A stretch of 64,000 nt of DNA from Staphylococcus condimenti (GCF_001618885.1 NZ_CP015114.1:2480001-2544000); one strand, 5' to 3'; counted from the first letter of the stretch, positions 26,082 through 37,026 are shown. The notes: a model not told the origin generated them from the sequence alone. Translations and numbers: made by a program.

Positions 26082-26942
26082 ATGAAACACAGCAAAAAAT
26101 ATGACGATATTACAATCAAACCATATGAACAAAAGTATTATCACAATGTTTTAGAATTTGAACTATCAGAACGCCAACAAATATACTCATCACTTCCCAT
26201 TCAAGTGTTGGAAGATGCTATAGAAGATGAGAATCGTATTGCGAATATCGCAATTAATAAAGATAAAGAAGTGATTGGTTTTTTCGTTTTGCATCAATAT
26301 TATCAGCATGAGGGATACGATACACCTGAAAATGTAGTGTATATCCGTTCGTTATCAATTAATGAGAAGTTCCAAGGAAATGGTTATGGCACTAAAATAA
26401 TGATGAATCTTCCAGATTATGTACAATCTCTGTATAGTGATTTTAATCATTTGTATTTAGTGGTAGATGCAGAAAATCAGGCGGCTTGGAATGTGTATGA
26501 ACGCGCAGGTTTCATGCATGCTGCTACAAAAGAAGAAGGCCCAATTGGAAAAGAACGCCTTTATTACTTAGATTTAGACTCAAAGTATGTATCATCTTTG
26601 AAATTGATTGCGCCAGAAGAACAACCGGATAGGGAAATAGATACTGTGAATCTAATTCTTGATGGAGAAAAAGTTGGTTTTATTGCTTTACAAGCAACAA
26701 ACAGTCGAATGCATATCCGTGGAATAGAAGTATACGAACAATTTCGCAATCAAGGTATTGCTGAAAGTGCACTTCGACAACTTGCAACTTATGTACGAAA
26801 AAATTATCCTTCGATTAATGCATTAGATATTATTTTATTTGGGGAACATAATGAGTTAAAACCATTATGTATGAATAGTAATTTTGTAGAAACCCTCCAA
26901 ACCGAAGACTATGTGAAATATGAAAAATATATTGTCTATTAA
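26082..26942 (+). CDS. tandem GNAT N-acetyltransferase-like protein
   Basis: 286 residues carrying two GNAT folds. The first (about 8-165) is complete: acetyl-CoA pyrophosphate-loop motif EKFQGNGYGTKIM (Q/RxxGxG/A) and VVDAENQAAWNVYERAGF. The second (about 175-280) has EVYEQFRNQGIAESALRQL, a looser version of the CoA loop with shorter strands, and may be a non-catalytic or divergent copy. Substrate unknown. Located between a VOC gene and rpoE on the same strand, with separate spacing. Confidence 0.82.
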   Translation: MKHSKKYDDITIKPYEQKYYHNVLEFELSERQQIYSSLPIQVLEDAIEDENRIANIAINKDKEVIGFFVLHQYYQHEGYDTPENVVYIRSLSINEKFQGNGYGTKIMMNLPDYVQSLYSDFNHLYLVVDAENQAAWNVYERAGFMHAATKEEGPIGKERLYYLDLDSKYVSSLKLIAPEEQPDREIDTVNLILDGEKVGFIALQATNSRMHIRGIEVYEQFRNQGIAESALRQLATYVRKNYPSINALDIILFGEHNELKPLCMNSNFVETLQTEDYVKYEKYIVY

Positions 26943-27070
26943 GAGAAAGTAATGCAATGCCATTGCGAAAAGCGATATTGTCATTTATAATTTAATTTTG
27001 TTAACATGGATATCAAGAAATTTTATGAATAGACTGATAAAGAAAGCCTTTGAAAGGAAGTTATTAAATA

Positions 27071-27625
27071 ATGAAAATTCAAGACTACACTAAAGAAATG
27101 GTAGACGAAAAATCATTTATCGATATGGCTCATACGTTATTAGAAGAAAAAGGCACTACAATGAACTTGTATGATATTATTGATGAATTTAAAGCGTTAG
27201 GTCATTATGAAGACAATGAACATTTAGAAAACCGTATTGTTCAATTCTATACTGACTTAAATACTGATGGCCGCTTCCTTAATGTTGGAGAAAACAACTG
27301 GGGATTACGTGATTGGTACTCAGTAGATGACATTGAAGAAAAAATTGCACCAACAATCCAAAAATTCGATATCTTAGATGAAGATGACGAAGAAGATAAA
27401 AATCTAAAACTTCTTGGTGAAGAAGAAGAAGAAATTGATGATCAAGAAACAGCAGAAGCAGATGCTGAAGATGATGATGAAGATTTAGATGATCCTCAAG
27501 ACGAAGAAGAAATTAACGGTTCTGATATCGTTATTGAAGAGGATAAAGACGAATTAGACGAAGCAGAAGAGTTGTTCGAAGAAGAAGAAGACTTCAACGA
27601 TGATGCGGATGACGATAAAATTTAA
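27071..27625 (+). CDS. rpoE: DNA-directed RNA polymerase delta subunit
   Basis: 184 residues. The N-terminal HARE-HTH domain (about 1-95: [24 protein letters not shown]..., [17 protein letters not shown]) packs on RNA polymerase, and the C-terminal tail from about residue 110 is almost pure Asp/Glu, which mimics nucleic acid and promotes recycling of polymerase. GAAAGGAAG precedes ATG 27071. It lies directly upstream of pyrG, the standard Firmicute arrangement, and its stop codon abuts the pyrG promoter. Confidence 0.96.
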   Translation: MKIQDYTKEMVDEKSFIDMAHTLLEEKGTTMNLYDIIDEFKALGHYEDNEHLENRIVQFYTDLNTDGRFLNVGENNWGLRDWYSVDDIEEKIAPTIQKFDILDEDDEEDKNLKLLGEEEEEIDDQETAEADAEDDDEDLDDPQDEEEINGSDIVIEEDKDELDEAEELFEEEEDFNDDADDDKI

Positions 27626-27653
27626 TTGACTTTTTCTGTAAAAATGATAGAAT
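27626..27653 (+). promoter_or_regulatory. pyrG promoter
   Basis: TTGACT (27626-27631), 16 bp, TAGAAT (27648-27653). The start point is predicted at G27661 of GGGCTCC, seven bases after the -10 box, which fits the CTP-sensing start of pyrG leaders. Confidence 0.8.
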
Positions 27654-27660
27654 TTTATTC

Positions 27661-27737
27661 GGGCTCCTTTAATTAGGACAACGTGTATAAACTATACGCT
27701 CCCCCTTTACATGTGATGTGAGAGGGAGCGTTTTTTT
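27661..27737 (+). promoter_or_regulatory. pyrG leader: CTP-sensing reiterative-transcription attenuator
   Basis: The leader begins GGGCTCC. A terminator hairpin follows: CGCTCCCCCT (27697-27706) with AGAGGGAGCG (27721-27730) and seven T. In the Bacillus model, low CTP stalls polymerase before the first C, extra G residues are added to the 5' end, and the poly-G tract pairs with the C/U-rich 5' arm to prevent termination. All required elements are visible here. Confidence 0.9.
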
Positions 27738-27864
27738 ATTTTATTAAACAGGTGAATCAGCATTTAAGACAGAAATATCGTATTAAGGTATTGTCTTAAG
27801 TTAAAAAGAAGCATAGACAAGTATAAAAGTAAATTAATTTGTGATTAATAGTAGGAGGATATAA

Positions 27865-29487
<1,623 letters not shown>

Positions 29488-29499
29488 TCATGCATATAA

Positions 29500-29534
29500 A
29501 AACGCATCTCCTTTTCAAATCGGGAGATGCGTTT
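29500..29534. terminator. bidirectional terminator after pyrG
   Basis: AAACGCATCTCC (29500-29511) pairs perfectly with GGAGATGCGTTT (29523-29534), shared with the convergent DUF2529 gene. Confidence 0.88.
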
Positions 29535-29536
29535 AT

Positions 29537-30070
29537 TTATGCTTCAGGATCTAAATCTAAATCACGAATCATTTCGACCATTTGAGTGTAAATCTCATAA
29601 TAAATATAATTCAATGCCATTGGATGGGGTTGAACAACTTTATCATAATCTTCTGTATAAACAATTGGCCGAGGTGTATTCAAGTTAATATAATGCAATA
29701 AATGATCTGGAATTTCGACTTCTTTGTTTTTATTACAAATCAGAACGAAATCAGCATCTAAATCAATTAAAGTTTGCGTATCATTTTGTACTTCTTCTGT
29801 ATAAAAAGGTGCAAACAGCAATACGCGATCTGTAGTATCTAATTCGTTGAAATGGTCTAAGTCAGCTAACAAACGACTTGATTCCAATTTTTCATGACTT
29901 TGTGTTATATAGCTTTCGAAAAATTTTAAGTCATCATATCCTTTAACATAGACATTTCCTTCACCGCCGATTGCTTGAATCAAACATTGAGCAGCCATTT
30001 GAATGTCTAAAGATTGGTTGTTGATACGATTAAAAATACCTGTCAGCTGGGTTTGTAGTATATTTGCCAT
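29537..30070 (-). CDS. DUF2529 (YwjG-like) protein
   Basis: 177-residue soluble protein of the family that sits next to pyrG in Bacillus and Staphylococcus. The alternating beta/alpha pattern (GNVYVKGYDDLKFFESYI, RVLLFAPFYTEEVQ, ADFVLICNKN) suggests a SIS/Rossmann-like fold, but no catalytic residues are recognisable and the function is not known. The start ATG 30070 has GGAGGAA just upstream; an in-frame GTG at 30082 overlaps that ribosome site and is rejected. Confidence 0.85.
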   Translation of the reverse strand: MANILQTQLTGIFNRINNQSLDIQMAAQCLIQAIGGEGNVYVKGYDDLKFFESYITQSHEKLESSRLLADLDHFNELDTTDRVLLFAPFYTEEVQNDTQTLIDLDADFVLICNKNKEVEIPDHLLHYINLNTPRPIVYTEDYDKVVQPHPMALNYIYYEIYTQMVEMIRDLDLDPEA

Positions 30071-30372
30071 GATTTCCTCCACTATTTAATCTCTCCATAT
30101 ATTTTAAAGTAGAAAATAATGTAATTCAATCTTCTGAATGATGTATTACGAGGTATAAAATTCGGGTAGTGTATTACAACACATTGCTTTAATAAGAGTA
30201 ATGGTTAGAAAATGAAAACGATATAAAAACTGAATACGTTTTCATTTGAAAATTCACACAAATTTATCAATTAAAACCGCTTACATTGTTTTTTACAATG
30301 CATTTAAGGGGTTATTTTGATATACTTAAAGTGTAAAAATCACGTGCGCGACGCACTCAAGGAGGAACTTTC
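30071..30372. other. divergent region upstream of fba
   Basis: Holds a pair of cre-like sites forming an 11-bp inverted repeat (30210-30220 / 30237-30247), a CATTGT/ACAATG repeat near 30285-30301, an extended -10 candidate (TGATATACT, 30318-30326) and a GTGCG-CGA-CGCAC hairpin (30344-30356) just before the ribosome site of fba. Confidence 0.6.
30231..30245 (-). promoter_or_regulatory. cre site upstream of fba
   Basis: Read on the minus strand, ATGAAAACGTATTCA matches WTGNAANCGNWNNCW at every defined position. A second near-cre (ATGAAAACGATATAA, plus strand 30212-30226) lacks only the C. They are about 90-110 bp upstream of the likely fba start point. Confidence 0.7.
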
Positions 30373-31230
30373 ATGCCTTTAGTTTCAATGAAAGAAATGT
30401 TAATCGATGCGAAAGAAAAAGGTTATGCTGTTGGTCAATATAACCTGAACAACCTAGAATTCACTCAAGCAATTCTAGAAGCTTCACAAGAACAAAATGC
30501 ACCAGTTATCTTAGGTGTATCAGAAGGTGCAGCTCGTTATATGAGCGGTTTCTACACTGTAGTAAAAATGGTTGAAGGATTATTACACGACCTTAAAATT
30601 ACAGTACCAGTTGCAATTCACTTAGATCACGGTTCAAGCTTCGAAAAATGTAAAGAAGCAATTGATGCTGGTTTCACATCAGTAATGATTGATGCTTCTC
30701 ACAGCCCATTTGAAGAAAACATCGAAACTACTAAAAAAGTAGTTGAATATGCTCATGAACGCGGTGTTTCTGTAGAAGCTGAATTAGGTACTGTAGGTGG
30801 ACAAGAAGATGACGTTGTAGCTGACGGTGTTATCTATGCAGATCCTAAAGAGTGTCAAGAATTGGTTGAAAAAACTGGAATCGATACATTAGCTCCAGCA
30901 TTAGGTTCTGTTCACGGTCCTTACAAAGGTGAACCAAACTTAGGCTTCAAAGAAATGGAAGAAATCGGAGAATCAACTGGCTTACCATTAGTATTACACG
31001 GTGGTACTGGTATCCCAACTAAAGATATCCAAAAATCTATTTCTTTAGGAACAGCTAAAATCAATGTTAATACTGAAAACCAAATTGCTTCTGCTAAAGC
31101 AGTTCGTGAAGTATTAAACAACGATAAAGAAGTTTACGATCCTCGTAAATATTTAGGACCAGCTCGTGAAGCTATCAAAGCTACTGTAACTGGCAAAATT
31201 AAAGAGTTTGGTACTTCTAACCGCGCTTAA
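30373..31230 (+). CDS. fba: class II fructose-1,6-bisphosphate aldolase
   Basis: Zn-dependent glycolytic aldolase, 285 residues. Metal and substrate motifs: [11 protein letters not shown] (zinc His and catalytic Asp, residues about 80-90), [23 protein letters not shown] and VLHGGTGIP (later zinc histidines), NVNTENQ (phosphate site). GGAGG precedes ATG 30373. It is monocistronic, with a terminator 24 bp after the stop and paired cre sites upstream. Confidence 0.97.
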   Translation: MPLVSMKEMLIDAKEKGYAVGQYNLNNLEFTQAILEASQEQNAPVILGVSEGAARYMSGFYTVVKMVEGLLHDLKITVPVAIHLDHGSSFEKCKEAIDAGFTSVMIDASHSPFEENIETTKKVVEYAHERGVSVEAELGTVGGQEDDVVADGVIYADPKECQELVEKTGIDTLAPALGSVHGPYKGEPNLGFKEMEEIGESTGLPLVLHGGTGIPTKDIQKSISLGTAKINVNTENQIASAKAVREVLNNDKEVYDPRKYLGPAREAIKATVTGKIKEFGTSNRA

Positions 31231-31253
31231 TCAACTTAGGCATTTCAATCAAG

Positions 31254-31281
31254 AGAGCATCTTTAGAAGGTGCTCTTTTTT
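31254..31281 (+). terminator. intrinsic terminator of fba
   Basis: AGAGCATCT (31254-31262) pairs with AGGTGCTCT (31268-31276, one G-U), followed by T residues. Confidence 0.88.
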
Positions 31282-31754
31282 CGTGCGTCGCGATAAGGAA
31301 ATTAATAAGGTTAAAGTACTGTTATAAAAATTTAAATTGCAATTAGAGTAATTTCGCAACCAAATTACAATTATTTTCTAGTGAAATAATTTTACAGTTC
31401 TAATGTGCTTTATGCTATAATGTCTAAAGTGATTTAAGCAATAAACTACGATAATTTATATGTATGTTCAAACCTAAATATCATAAGGTACATAACTTAT
31501 ATTGAAGAAAACTTTTAATATAAATTATATGAGATAGTTTCATCGAGGAAACTAATATTTTTTCGAAGTGATAATACTATAACTCATATTTTTATATTAT
31601 AATCAAATAGAGCGATTACAAATAGAAACTATCGGATTAATAAATTGGAAGATGACCATAAGATAAGTCATTGAAGGTGGGGCAAGTGTTTATCGTTTTG
31701 ATAACTGCTTGTAAAGTGAAGGATTAAAGATTGAATGAAAAAGGAGAACAAAGG
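31282..31754. other. fba-murZ intergenic region with a long murZ leader
   Basis: A strong extended -10 promoter (TTACAG 31392-31397, 18 bp, TGCTATAAT ending 31421) begins a leader of about 325 nt. The leader contains a terminator-like hairpin at 31535-31563, a competing antisense segment at 31625-31633, and a hairpin at about 31684-31712 (GCAAG...CTTG) before the ribosome site. No coding frame is supported. Confidence 0.6.
31533..31633 (+). promoter_or_regulatory. candidate attenuator in the murZ leader
   Basis: TAGTTTC (31535-31541) pairs with GAAACTA (31548-31554), followed by ATA and six T. GATAGTTTC (31533-31541) is also perfectly complementary to GAAACTATC (31625-31633), so the two pairings exclude each other, as in terminator/antiterminator switches. 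Confidence 0.45.
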
Positions 31755-33014
31755 ATGGCTCAAGAAGTAATAAAAATCAGAGGCGGGCAGCCATTAAATG
31801 GAAAAATTAAAATCAACGGTGCTAAAAATAGTGCGGTTGCAATTATTCCTGCAGCATTATTAGCAGAAGATGTTGTGACATTGGAAGGTCTGCCGCAAAT
31901 CTCAGATGTTGAAACATTGGTAAGTTTATTAGGAGATTTAAATATTAAAACTGAATTGGATCATACAAATTTAAAAGTAGATCCTACTGAAATTCAGAAT
32001 GCTTCCTTACCGAATCATAAAGTAGAGTCATTGAGAGCATCGTATTATATGATGGGTGCAATGCTTGGACGTTTCAAGAAATGTGTTATCGGTTTGCCAG
32101 GCGGTTGTCCATTAGGACCGCGACCTATCGATCAACATATTAAAGGTTTCAAAGCACTTGGTGCTAAAATCGATGAATCCAGTCCAACTTCTATGAAAAT
32201 TGAAGCGGACGAACTAAAAGGTGCAAATATCTTTCTTGATATGGTAAGTGTCGGTGCAACAATTAATATCATGCTTGCTGCAGTAAGAGCAGAAGGTCAA
32301 ACTGTAATTGAAAATGCTGCGAAAGAACCTGAAGTTGTAGATGTGGCTACGTTCTTAACAGGAATGGGTGCAAAAATTAAAGGTGCCGGTACAAGCACAA
32401 TTAAAATTACTGGTGTACAGCATTTACATGGTGTTTCACATCAAATCATCCCAGATCGTATTGAAGCGGGTACTTATATGTGTATGGCTGCAGCTTGCGG
32501 TACGGAAGTTGAATTAGAAAATATTATCCCTAAACATATCGAACCTTTAACTGTGAAGCTTCGTGAATTAGGTGCAGATGTTGAAATCAACGATGATAGC
32601 GCAGTGATAAGAAGTAAAAAACCTTATGAAAGCGTAAATATCAAAACATTAGTTTATCCTGGATTTGCGACAGACTTGCAACAACCTATTACACCATTAT
32701 TGTTCTTAGCAGATGGGCCTTCATTTGTGACAGATACAATTTACCCAGAGCGTTTTAAACACATCGATGAACTTCAAAAAATGGGCGGTAATATCCATGT
32801 TGATCGAGGTACAGCTACAATTAAACCTTCTCAATTGCATGGTGCTTCTGTTTATGCAAGCGACTTGCGCGCAGGTGCTTGTTTGATGGTTGCAGGTTTG
32901 ATTGCTGAAGGCGAAACTACAATTTATAATGTGAACCACATTTATAGAGGCTATACAAATATTGTAGAAAATTTAAAATCACTTGGGGCAGACATTTGGA
33001 GTGAAAAACTCTAA
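31755..33014 (+). CDS. murZ: UDP-N-acetylglucosamine 1-carboxyvinyltransferase (second copy)
   Basis: First committed step of peptidoglycan synthesis: adds enolpyruvate from PEP to UDP-GlcNAc. 419 residues, the length of staphylococcal MurZ/MurA2. The catalytic cysteine is in [13 protein letters not shown] (fosfomycin target site); NGAKNSA at the N-terminus and [13 protein letters not shown] in the last domain are standard. The ATG 31755 start has AAGGAGAAC upstream; an in-frame TTG at 31731 is less suitable. A paralogous murA lies at 52.5 kb. The position after fba and before rho is the one conserved for murZ in staphylococci. Confidence 0.95.
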   Translation: MAQEVIKIRGGQPLNGKIKINGAKNSAVAIIPAALLAEDVVTLEGLPQISDVETLVSLLGDLNIKTELDHTNLKVDPTEIQNASLPNHKVESLRASYYMMGAMLGRFKKCVIGLPGGCPLGPRPIDQHIKGFKALGAKIDESSPTSMKIEADELKGANIFLDMVSVGATINIMLAAVRAEGQTVIENAAKEPEVVDVATFLTGMGAKIKGAGTSTIKITGVQHLHGVSHQIIPDRIEAGTYMCMAAACGTEVELENIIPKHIEPLTVKLRELGADVEINDDSAVIRSKKPYESVNIKTLVYPGFATDLQQPITPLLFLADGPSFVTDTIYPERFKHIDELQKMGGNIHVDRGTATIKPSQLHGASVYASDLRAGACLMVAGLIAEGETTIYNVNHIYRGYTNIVENLKSLGADIWSEKL

Positions 33015-33078
33015 AAAATGTGATATACTTTGTATACTAAAACGAAACATGATTGTTTATCATGGAGAGGTGATTTAA

Positions 33079-33414
33079 ATGGAAGTATGTCCTTATTTAG
33101 AAGAAACATTTAAAATCATCGGTAGAAGTTGGAATGGATTAATTATTAACTATCTCTCAAGATGTCCCGAAAATTCAGCACATTTCAGTGACATGAAAAA
33201 AGATTTAAAACCTATTACGCCTCGTGCGTTAAGTTTGAAATTAACTGAATTGATGGATTGGAATTTAGTTGAAAAAAATATAATTTCAAAAGCACCACTC
33301 TCAATTGTTTATCAGCTTACTGATAAAGGTGAGGCTTTGGCTAAAGCTTTAATACCGATGGAAGAATGGGCTCAAAAATATGTAGAACTTGAAAACAATC
33401 AAGTGGAAGTATAA
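33079..33414 (+). CDS. HxlR-family transcriptional regulator
   Basis: 111 residues, winged helix DUF24/HxlR type: helix-turn-helix in MKKDLKPITPRALSLKLTELMDWNLVEK and the wing in SIVYQLTDKGEAL. A single cysteine at position 4 (MEVCPY) occupies the place of the conserved N-terminal redox-sensing Cys of HypR/YodB regulators, with a second cysteine at about residue 36. It is 121 bp upstream of an aldehyde dehydrogenase gene on the same strand but separated by a terminator, so it may control that gene in trans in response to electrophiles. AGAGGTG precedes ATG 33079. Confidence 0.88.
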   Translation: MEVCPYLEETFKIIGRSWNGLIINYLSRCPENSAHFSDMKKDLKPITPRALSLKLTELMDWNLVEKNIISKAPLSIVYQLTDKGEALAKALIPMEEWAQKYVELENNQVEV

Positions 33415-33416
33415 AT

Positions 33417-33455
33417 CAAAAACAGTATGTTCATAATATGAATGTACTGTTTTTG
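33417..33455 (+). terminator. intrinsic terminator of the HxlR gene
   Basis: CAAAAACAGTA (33417-33427) pairs perfectly with TACTGTTTTTG (33445-33455); inner TTCAT/ATGAA helix. Confidence 0.85.
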
Positions 33456-33535
33456 TTTTGAGCAGATTCGTTTAAAATTCATAAATTCCGGTTAGAATAT
33501 AAATATAAGTCGTATTTCCTAAGGAGTGACTATAA

Positions 33536-34963
33536 TTGAGAATTCAAACTAAACAATATATCAATGGCGAATGGGTAGATAGTACAAGCGGTGAAACACT
33601 TGATGTTATTAACCCTGCCAATGAAGAAGTATTAGGCCAAATTGCAAAAGGCAATAAAGAAGATGTAGATAAAGCAGTAGATGCTGCAAACGATGTTTAC
33701 CTTGAATTCCGTCACAGTAGTGCAGAATTTAGAAGAGATTTATTAGATAAAATTGTACAAGAGTATAAAAATAGAAAAGATGACATTATAGAGGCTATTA
33801 CTGATGAATTAGGTTCACCTCTTGAAATTTCTAAAAATGTTCATTATGAAATGGGACTTGCTCACTTTACTGAAGCAAGAGATGCATTAGATAAATTTGA
33901 ATTTGAAGAAAAACGCGGTGATGATTTAGTTGTGAAAGAAGCAATTGGTGTAGCAGGATTAATCACACCTTGGAACTTCCCAACTAATCAAACATCATTA
34001 AAATTAGCAGCTGCATTCGCAGCAGGTTCTCCAGTTGTATTGAAACCTTCTGAAATGACACCGTTTGCTGCAATTATTTTAGCAGAAATCTTCGACAAAG
34101 TTGGCGTACCGAAAGGTGTCTTCAACTTAGTAAATGGTGATGGCGAAGGTGTCGGCAACCCACTAAGTGAAAATCCGAAAGTACGTATGATGTCATTTAC
34201 TGGTTCTGGTCCAACTGGTTCTAAAATTATGAAAAAAGCTGCAGACGACTTCAAGAAAGTATCATTAGAATTAGGCGGTAAATCACCATATATTATTCTT
34301 GATGATTCAGATATTGAAGGCGCAGCTGAAGCTGCAGTAGGCAAAGTTTATAATAATACTGGTCAAGTTTGTACTGCAGGTACACGTACAATCGTTCCAG
34401 AATCAATGAAAGATGACTTCATTAAAGCTGCTAAAGAAAAAATGAGCCAAGTTAAAGTCGGAGACCCTAGAGAAAAAGGTGTTCAAATGGGTCCAATCAT
34501 CAGTAAAAAACAATTCGATCAAGTTGAAGATTATATCCAAAAAGGTATCGATGAAGGCGCTGAGCTTGTATTAGGCGGTGTCGGCAAACCTGAAGGATTA
34601 GAAAAAGGTTATTTCGCTAAACCAACTATCTTCGCAAATGTGACTAATGATATGACAATTGCTCAAGAAGAAATCTTTGGTCCTGTAATGTCAATTATCA
34701 CTTACAAAGATTTAAACGAAGCAATTAAAATCGCAAATGAAACTAAATATGGTCTTGCTGGATATGTTTACGGTAAAGACTTGAATACTTTAAGAAAAGT
34801 AGCACGTGAAATTGAAGCAGGAACAATTGAAATCAATGAAGCTGGTCGCAAACCAGACTTACCATTCGGCGGTTACAAACAATCAGGAATTGGTCGCGAA
34901 TGGGGCGACTACGGAATTGAAGAATTCCTAGAAATCAAATCAATTGCAGGATATTATGAATAA
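33536..34963 (+). CDS. NAD(P)-dependent aldehyde dehydrogenase
   Basis: 475 residues, ALDH superfamily. The catalytic Cys is in [12 protein letters not shown] (about residue 282), the general base Glu in SLELGGKSP (about 248), the oxyanion Asn in [11 protein letters not shown] (about 147), and the coenzyme motif FTGSGPTG (about 224-231). It oxidises an aldehyde to the acid; the substrate is not identifiable. The start is TTG 33536 with AAGGAG; no in-frame ATG with a site nearby fits the family N-terminus. Possible target of the upstream HxlR regulator. Confidence 0.93.
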   Translation: MRIQTKQYINGEWVDSTSGETLDVINPANEEVLGQIAKGNKEDVDKAVDAANDVYLEFRHSSAEFRRDLLDKIVQEYKNRKDDIIEAITDELGSPLEISKNVHYEMGLAHFTEARDALDKFEFEEKRGDDLVVKEAIGVAGLITPWNFPTNQTSLKLAAAFAAGSPVVLKPSEMTPFAAIILAEIFDKVGVPKGVFNLVNGDGEGVGNPLSENPKVRMMSFTGSGPTGSKIMKKAADDFKKVSLELGGKSPYIILDDSDIEGAAEAAVGKVYNNTGQVCTAGTRTIVPESMKDDFIKAAKEKMSQVKVGDPREKGVQMGPIISKKQFDQVEDYIQKGIDEGAELVLGGVGKPEGLEKGYFAKPTIFANVTNDMTIAQEEIFGPVMSIITYKDLNEAIKIANETKYGLAGYVYGKDLNTLRKVAREIEAGTIEINEAGRKPDLPFGGYKQSGIGREWGDYGIEEFLEIKSIAGYYE

Positions 34964-34997
34964 TTAATATATCAATTTAATAGATGATTTAAGTTCT

Positions 34998-35024
34998 AAA
35001 CCGGGGATTATTTCCCCGGTTTTT
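34998..35024 (+). terminator. intrinsic terminator of the aldehyde dehydrogenase gene
   Basis: AAACCGGGGA (34998-35007) pairs perfectly with TCCCCGGTTT (35013-35022), then T residues. Confidence 0.93.
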
Positions 35025-35179
35025 AATATTTTAAGTAAAATTCAACCGATTTATCAGTTAATATTATTTTTTGAACAGATTGATTTTGTAATTAAAATCA
35101 AAATTTGCTATAGTAAGTCTAGTATAATTACTTGCTCACGAGTAATTAATCCGAATCTATAATGAAATGAGTGTCAATC

Positions 35180-36496
35180 ATGACTGAAAGAGTGCGTACA
35201 TCTCCTCAATATGAGTCTTTTCATGAGTTGTACAAAAATAATACAACGAAAGTTTTAACTGAAAAGGCTAAAGCGTTGAAATTAACAAATTATAGTAAAT
35301 TAAATAAAAAAGAATTAGTTCTGGCCATCATGGAAGCGCAAATGGAAAAAGACGGCAATTATTATATGGAAGGTATCTTAGATGATATTCAGCCAGATGG
35401 TTACGGTTTTTTAAGAACAGTCAACTATTCCAAAGGTGAAAAAGATATCTATATTTCAGCCAGCCAAATTCGACGCTTTGAAATTAAACTTGGTGACAAA
35501 GTTACTGGTAAAGTCAGAAAGCCTAAGGACAACGAAAAGTACTACGGTTTGCTTCAAGTTGATTTCGTCAACGACCATAATGCTGAGGAAGTAAAGAAAA
35601 GACCCCACTTCCAAGCTCTCACTCCACTTTATCCCGAAGAAAGAATCAAATTAGAAACAGAGCCCACTAATTATTCAACAAGAATTATGGATTTAGTTGC
35701 ACCCATCGGTTTAGGTCAACGTGGATTGATTGTAGCACCTCCAAAAGCAGGTAAAACATCATTATTAAAAGAAATTGCGAATGCTATTACAACAAATAAA
35801 CCGGATGCCAAATTATTTATCCTCTTAGTAGGAGAACGTCCTGAAGAGGTTACAGATATTGAACGCTCAAGCGAAGATGCTGAAGTAGTACACTCAACAT
35901 TTGATGAACCGCCGCAACATCATGTTAAAGTTGCCGAATTATTATTAGAACGTGCGAAACGTTTGGTTGAAATTGGTGAAGATGTCATTATTTTAATGGA
36001 TTCTATTACACGTTTAGCACGTGCTTATAACTTGGTCATTCCACCAAGCGGCCGTACATTATCAGGCGGTTTAGATCCTGCATCGTTATACAAACCTAAA
36101 AACTTTTTTGGTGCAGCTAGAAATATTGAAGCTGGCGGAAGTTTGACGATACTTGCTACAGCTTTAGTAGATACAGGTTCTAGAATGGACGATGTTATTT
36201 ATGAAGAGTTTAAAGGTACAGGCAACATGGAATTACACCTTGACCGAAAACTCTCAGAGCGTCGTATTTTCCCTGCAATTGATATCGCTAGAAGTTCTAC
36301 ACGTAAAGAAGAATTATTAGTAGATAAAAAAGAATTAGATAGTCTATGGCAATTACGTAATATGTTCCGCGATACCACTGATTTTACAGAGCGCTTTATT
36401 CGCAAATTGAAAAAATCAAAAACGAACAAGGAATTTTTCGAACAATTACAAGATGCAGCTATAGAAAGTAAGAAAACAGGTAAACCGATTATCTAA
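35180..36496 (+). CDS. rho: transcription termination factor Rho
   Basis: 438-residue hexameric RNA helicase. N-terminal Rho_N (about 5-45: LTEKAKALKLTNYSKLNKKELVLAIM), cold-shock-like RNA-binding domain with GYGFLRTVNYSKGEKDIYIS (about 70-90), then the RecA-like motor: Walker A APPKAGKTSLL (about 183-193), Walker B VIILMDSITRLARAYN and the R-loop region ALVDTGSRMD. I prefer ATG 35180 over the in-frame GTG 35171 because S. aureus Rho starts there, though neither has a clear Shine-Dalgarno, unlike almost every other gene in the window. Poor initiation signals and a leader of about 150 nt would suit autoregulation. Confidence 0.95.
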   Translation: MTERVRTSPQYESFHELYKNNTTKVLTEKAKALKLTNYSKLNKKELVLAIMEAQMEKDGNYYMEGILDDIQPDGYGFLRTVNYSKGEKDIYISASQIRRFEIKLGDKVTGKVRKPKDNEKYYGLLQVDFVNDHNAEEVKKRPHFQALTPLYPEERIKLETEPTNYSTRIMDLVAPIGLGQRGLIVAPPKAGKTSLLKEIANAITTNKPDAKLFILLVGERPEEVTDIERSSEDAEVVHSTFDEPPQHHVKVAELLLERAKRLVEIGEDVIILMDSITRLARAYNLVIPPSGRTLSGGLDPASLYKPKNFFGAARNIEAGGSLTILATALVDTGSRMDDVIYEEFKGTGNMELHLDRKLSERRIFPAIDIARSSTRKEELLVDKKELDSLWQLRNMFRDTTDFTERFIRKLKKSKTNKEFFEQLQDAAIESKKTGKPII

Positions 36497-36627
36497 TAAT
36501 TTCTTTTAGAAGAATCTTAGAATGGGTTGCAATTTATACTTCTACCAATTATAATTACTAAGTATTGGGTAAAAACTCACAAATAACTCTGTTCCAGATG
36601 GTTCAGGGCAAAGGAGCTGAAATAATA

Positions 36628-36891
36628 ATGAGACAAGGAATTCATCCTGAATACCACAAAGTTATTTTCTTAGATACAACAACTAACTTTAAATTTTTAA
36701 GTGGTTCAACTAAAACATCATCAGAAACTATGGAATGGGAAGATGGCAACGAATATCCAGTAATTCGTTTAGACATCTCTTCAGATTCACATCCATTCTA
36801 CACTGGTCGTCAAAAATTCGCTGCTGCGGATGGCCGTGTTGAACGTTTCAACAAAAAATTTGGTCTTAAATCATCAAATAATAACGAATAA
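36628..36891 (+). CDS. rpmE2: 50S ribosomal protein bL31, type B
   Basis: 87 residues, opening [23 protein letters not shown] and ending [12 protein letters not shown], the type B (C-) form that lacks the CxxC zinc ribbon of type A L31. The start ATG 36628 has AAAGGAGCTGA upstream; a longer in-frame start at 36565 is not supported. The gap of about 130 nt between rho and this start may hold a ribosomal-protein leader, but I do not see a defined structure. Ends in a strong terminator. Confidence 0.95.
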   Translation: MRQGIHPEYHKVIFLDTTTNFKFLSGSTKTSSETMEWEDGNEYPVIRLDISSDSHPFYTGRQKFAAADGRVERFNKKFGLKSSNNNE

Positions 36892-36903
36892 TTTAGAATT
36901 TCG

Positions 36904-36931
36904 AAACTCCCGCTTTGTCGGGAGTTTTTTT
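36904..36931 (+). terminator. intrinsic terminator of rpmE2
   Basis: AAACTCCCG (36904-36912) pairs perfectly with CGGGAGTTT (36919-36927), then T residues. Confidence 0.93.
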
Positions 36932-37026
36932 ATTTCATCTTATTTAAGTTGAAATTAGGTACGCTATCAAAATTAAAAATATGATATAATGAGATGATTT
37001 TGATTTGAAAAGGAAGGAAAAGCATA

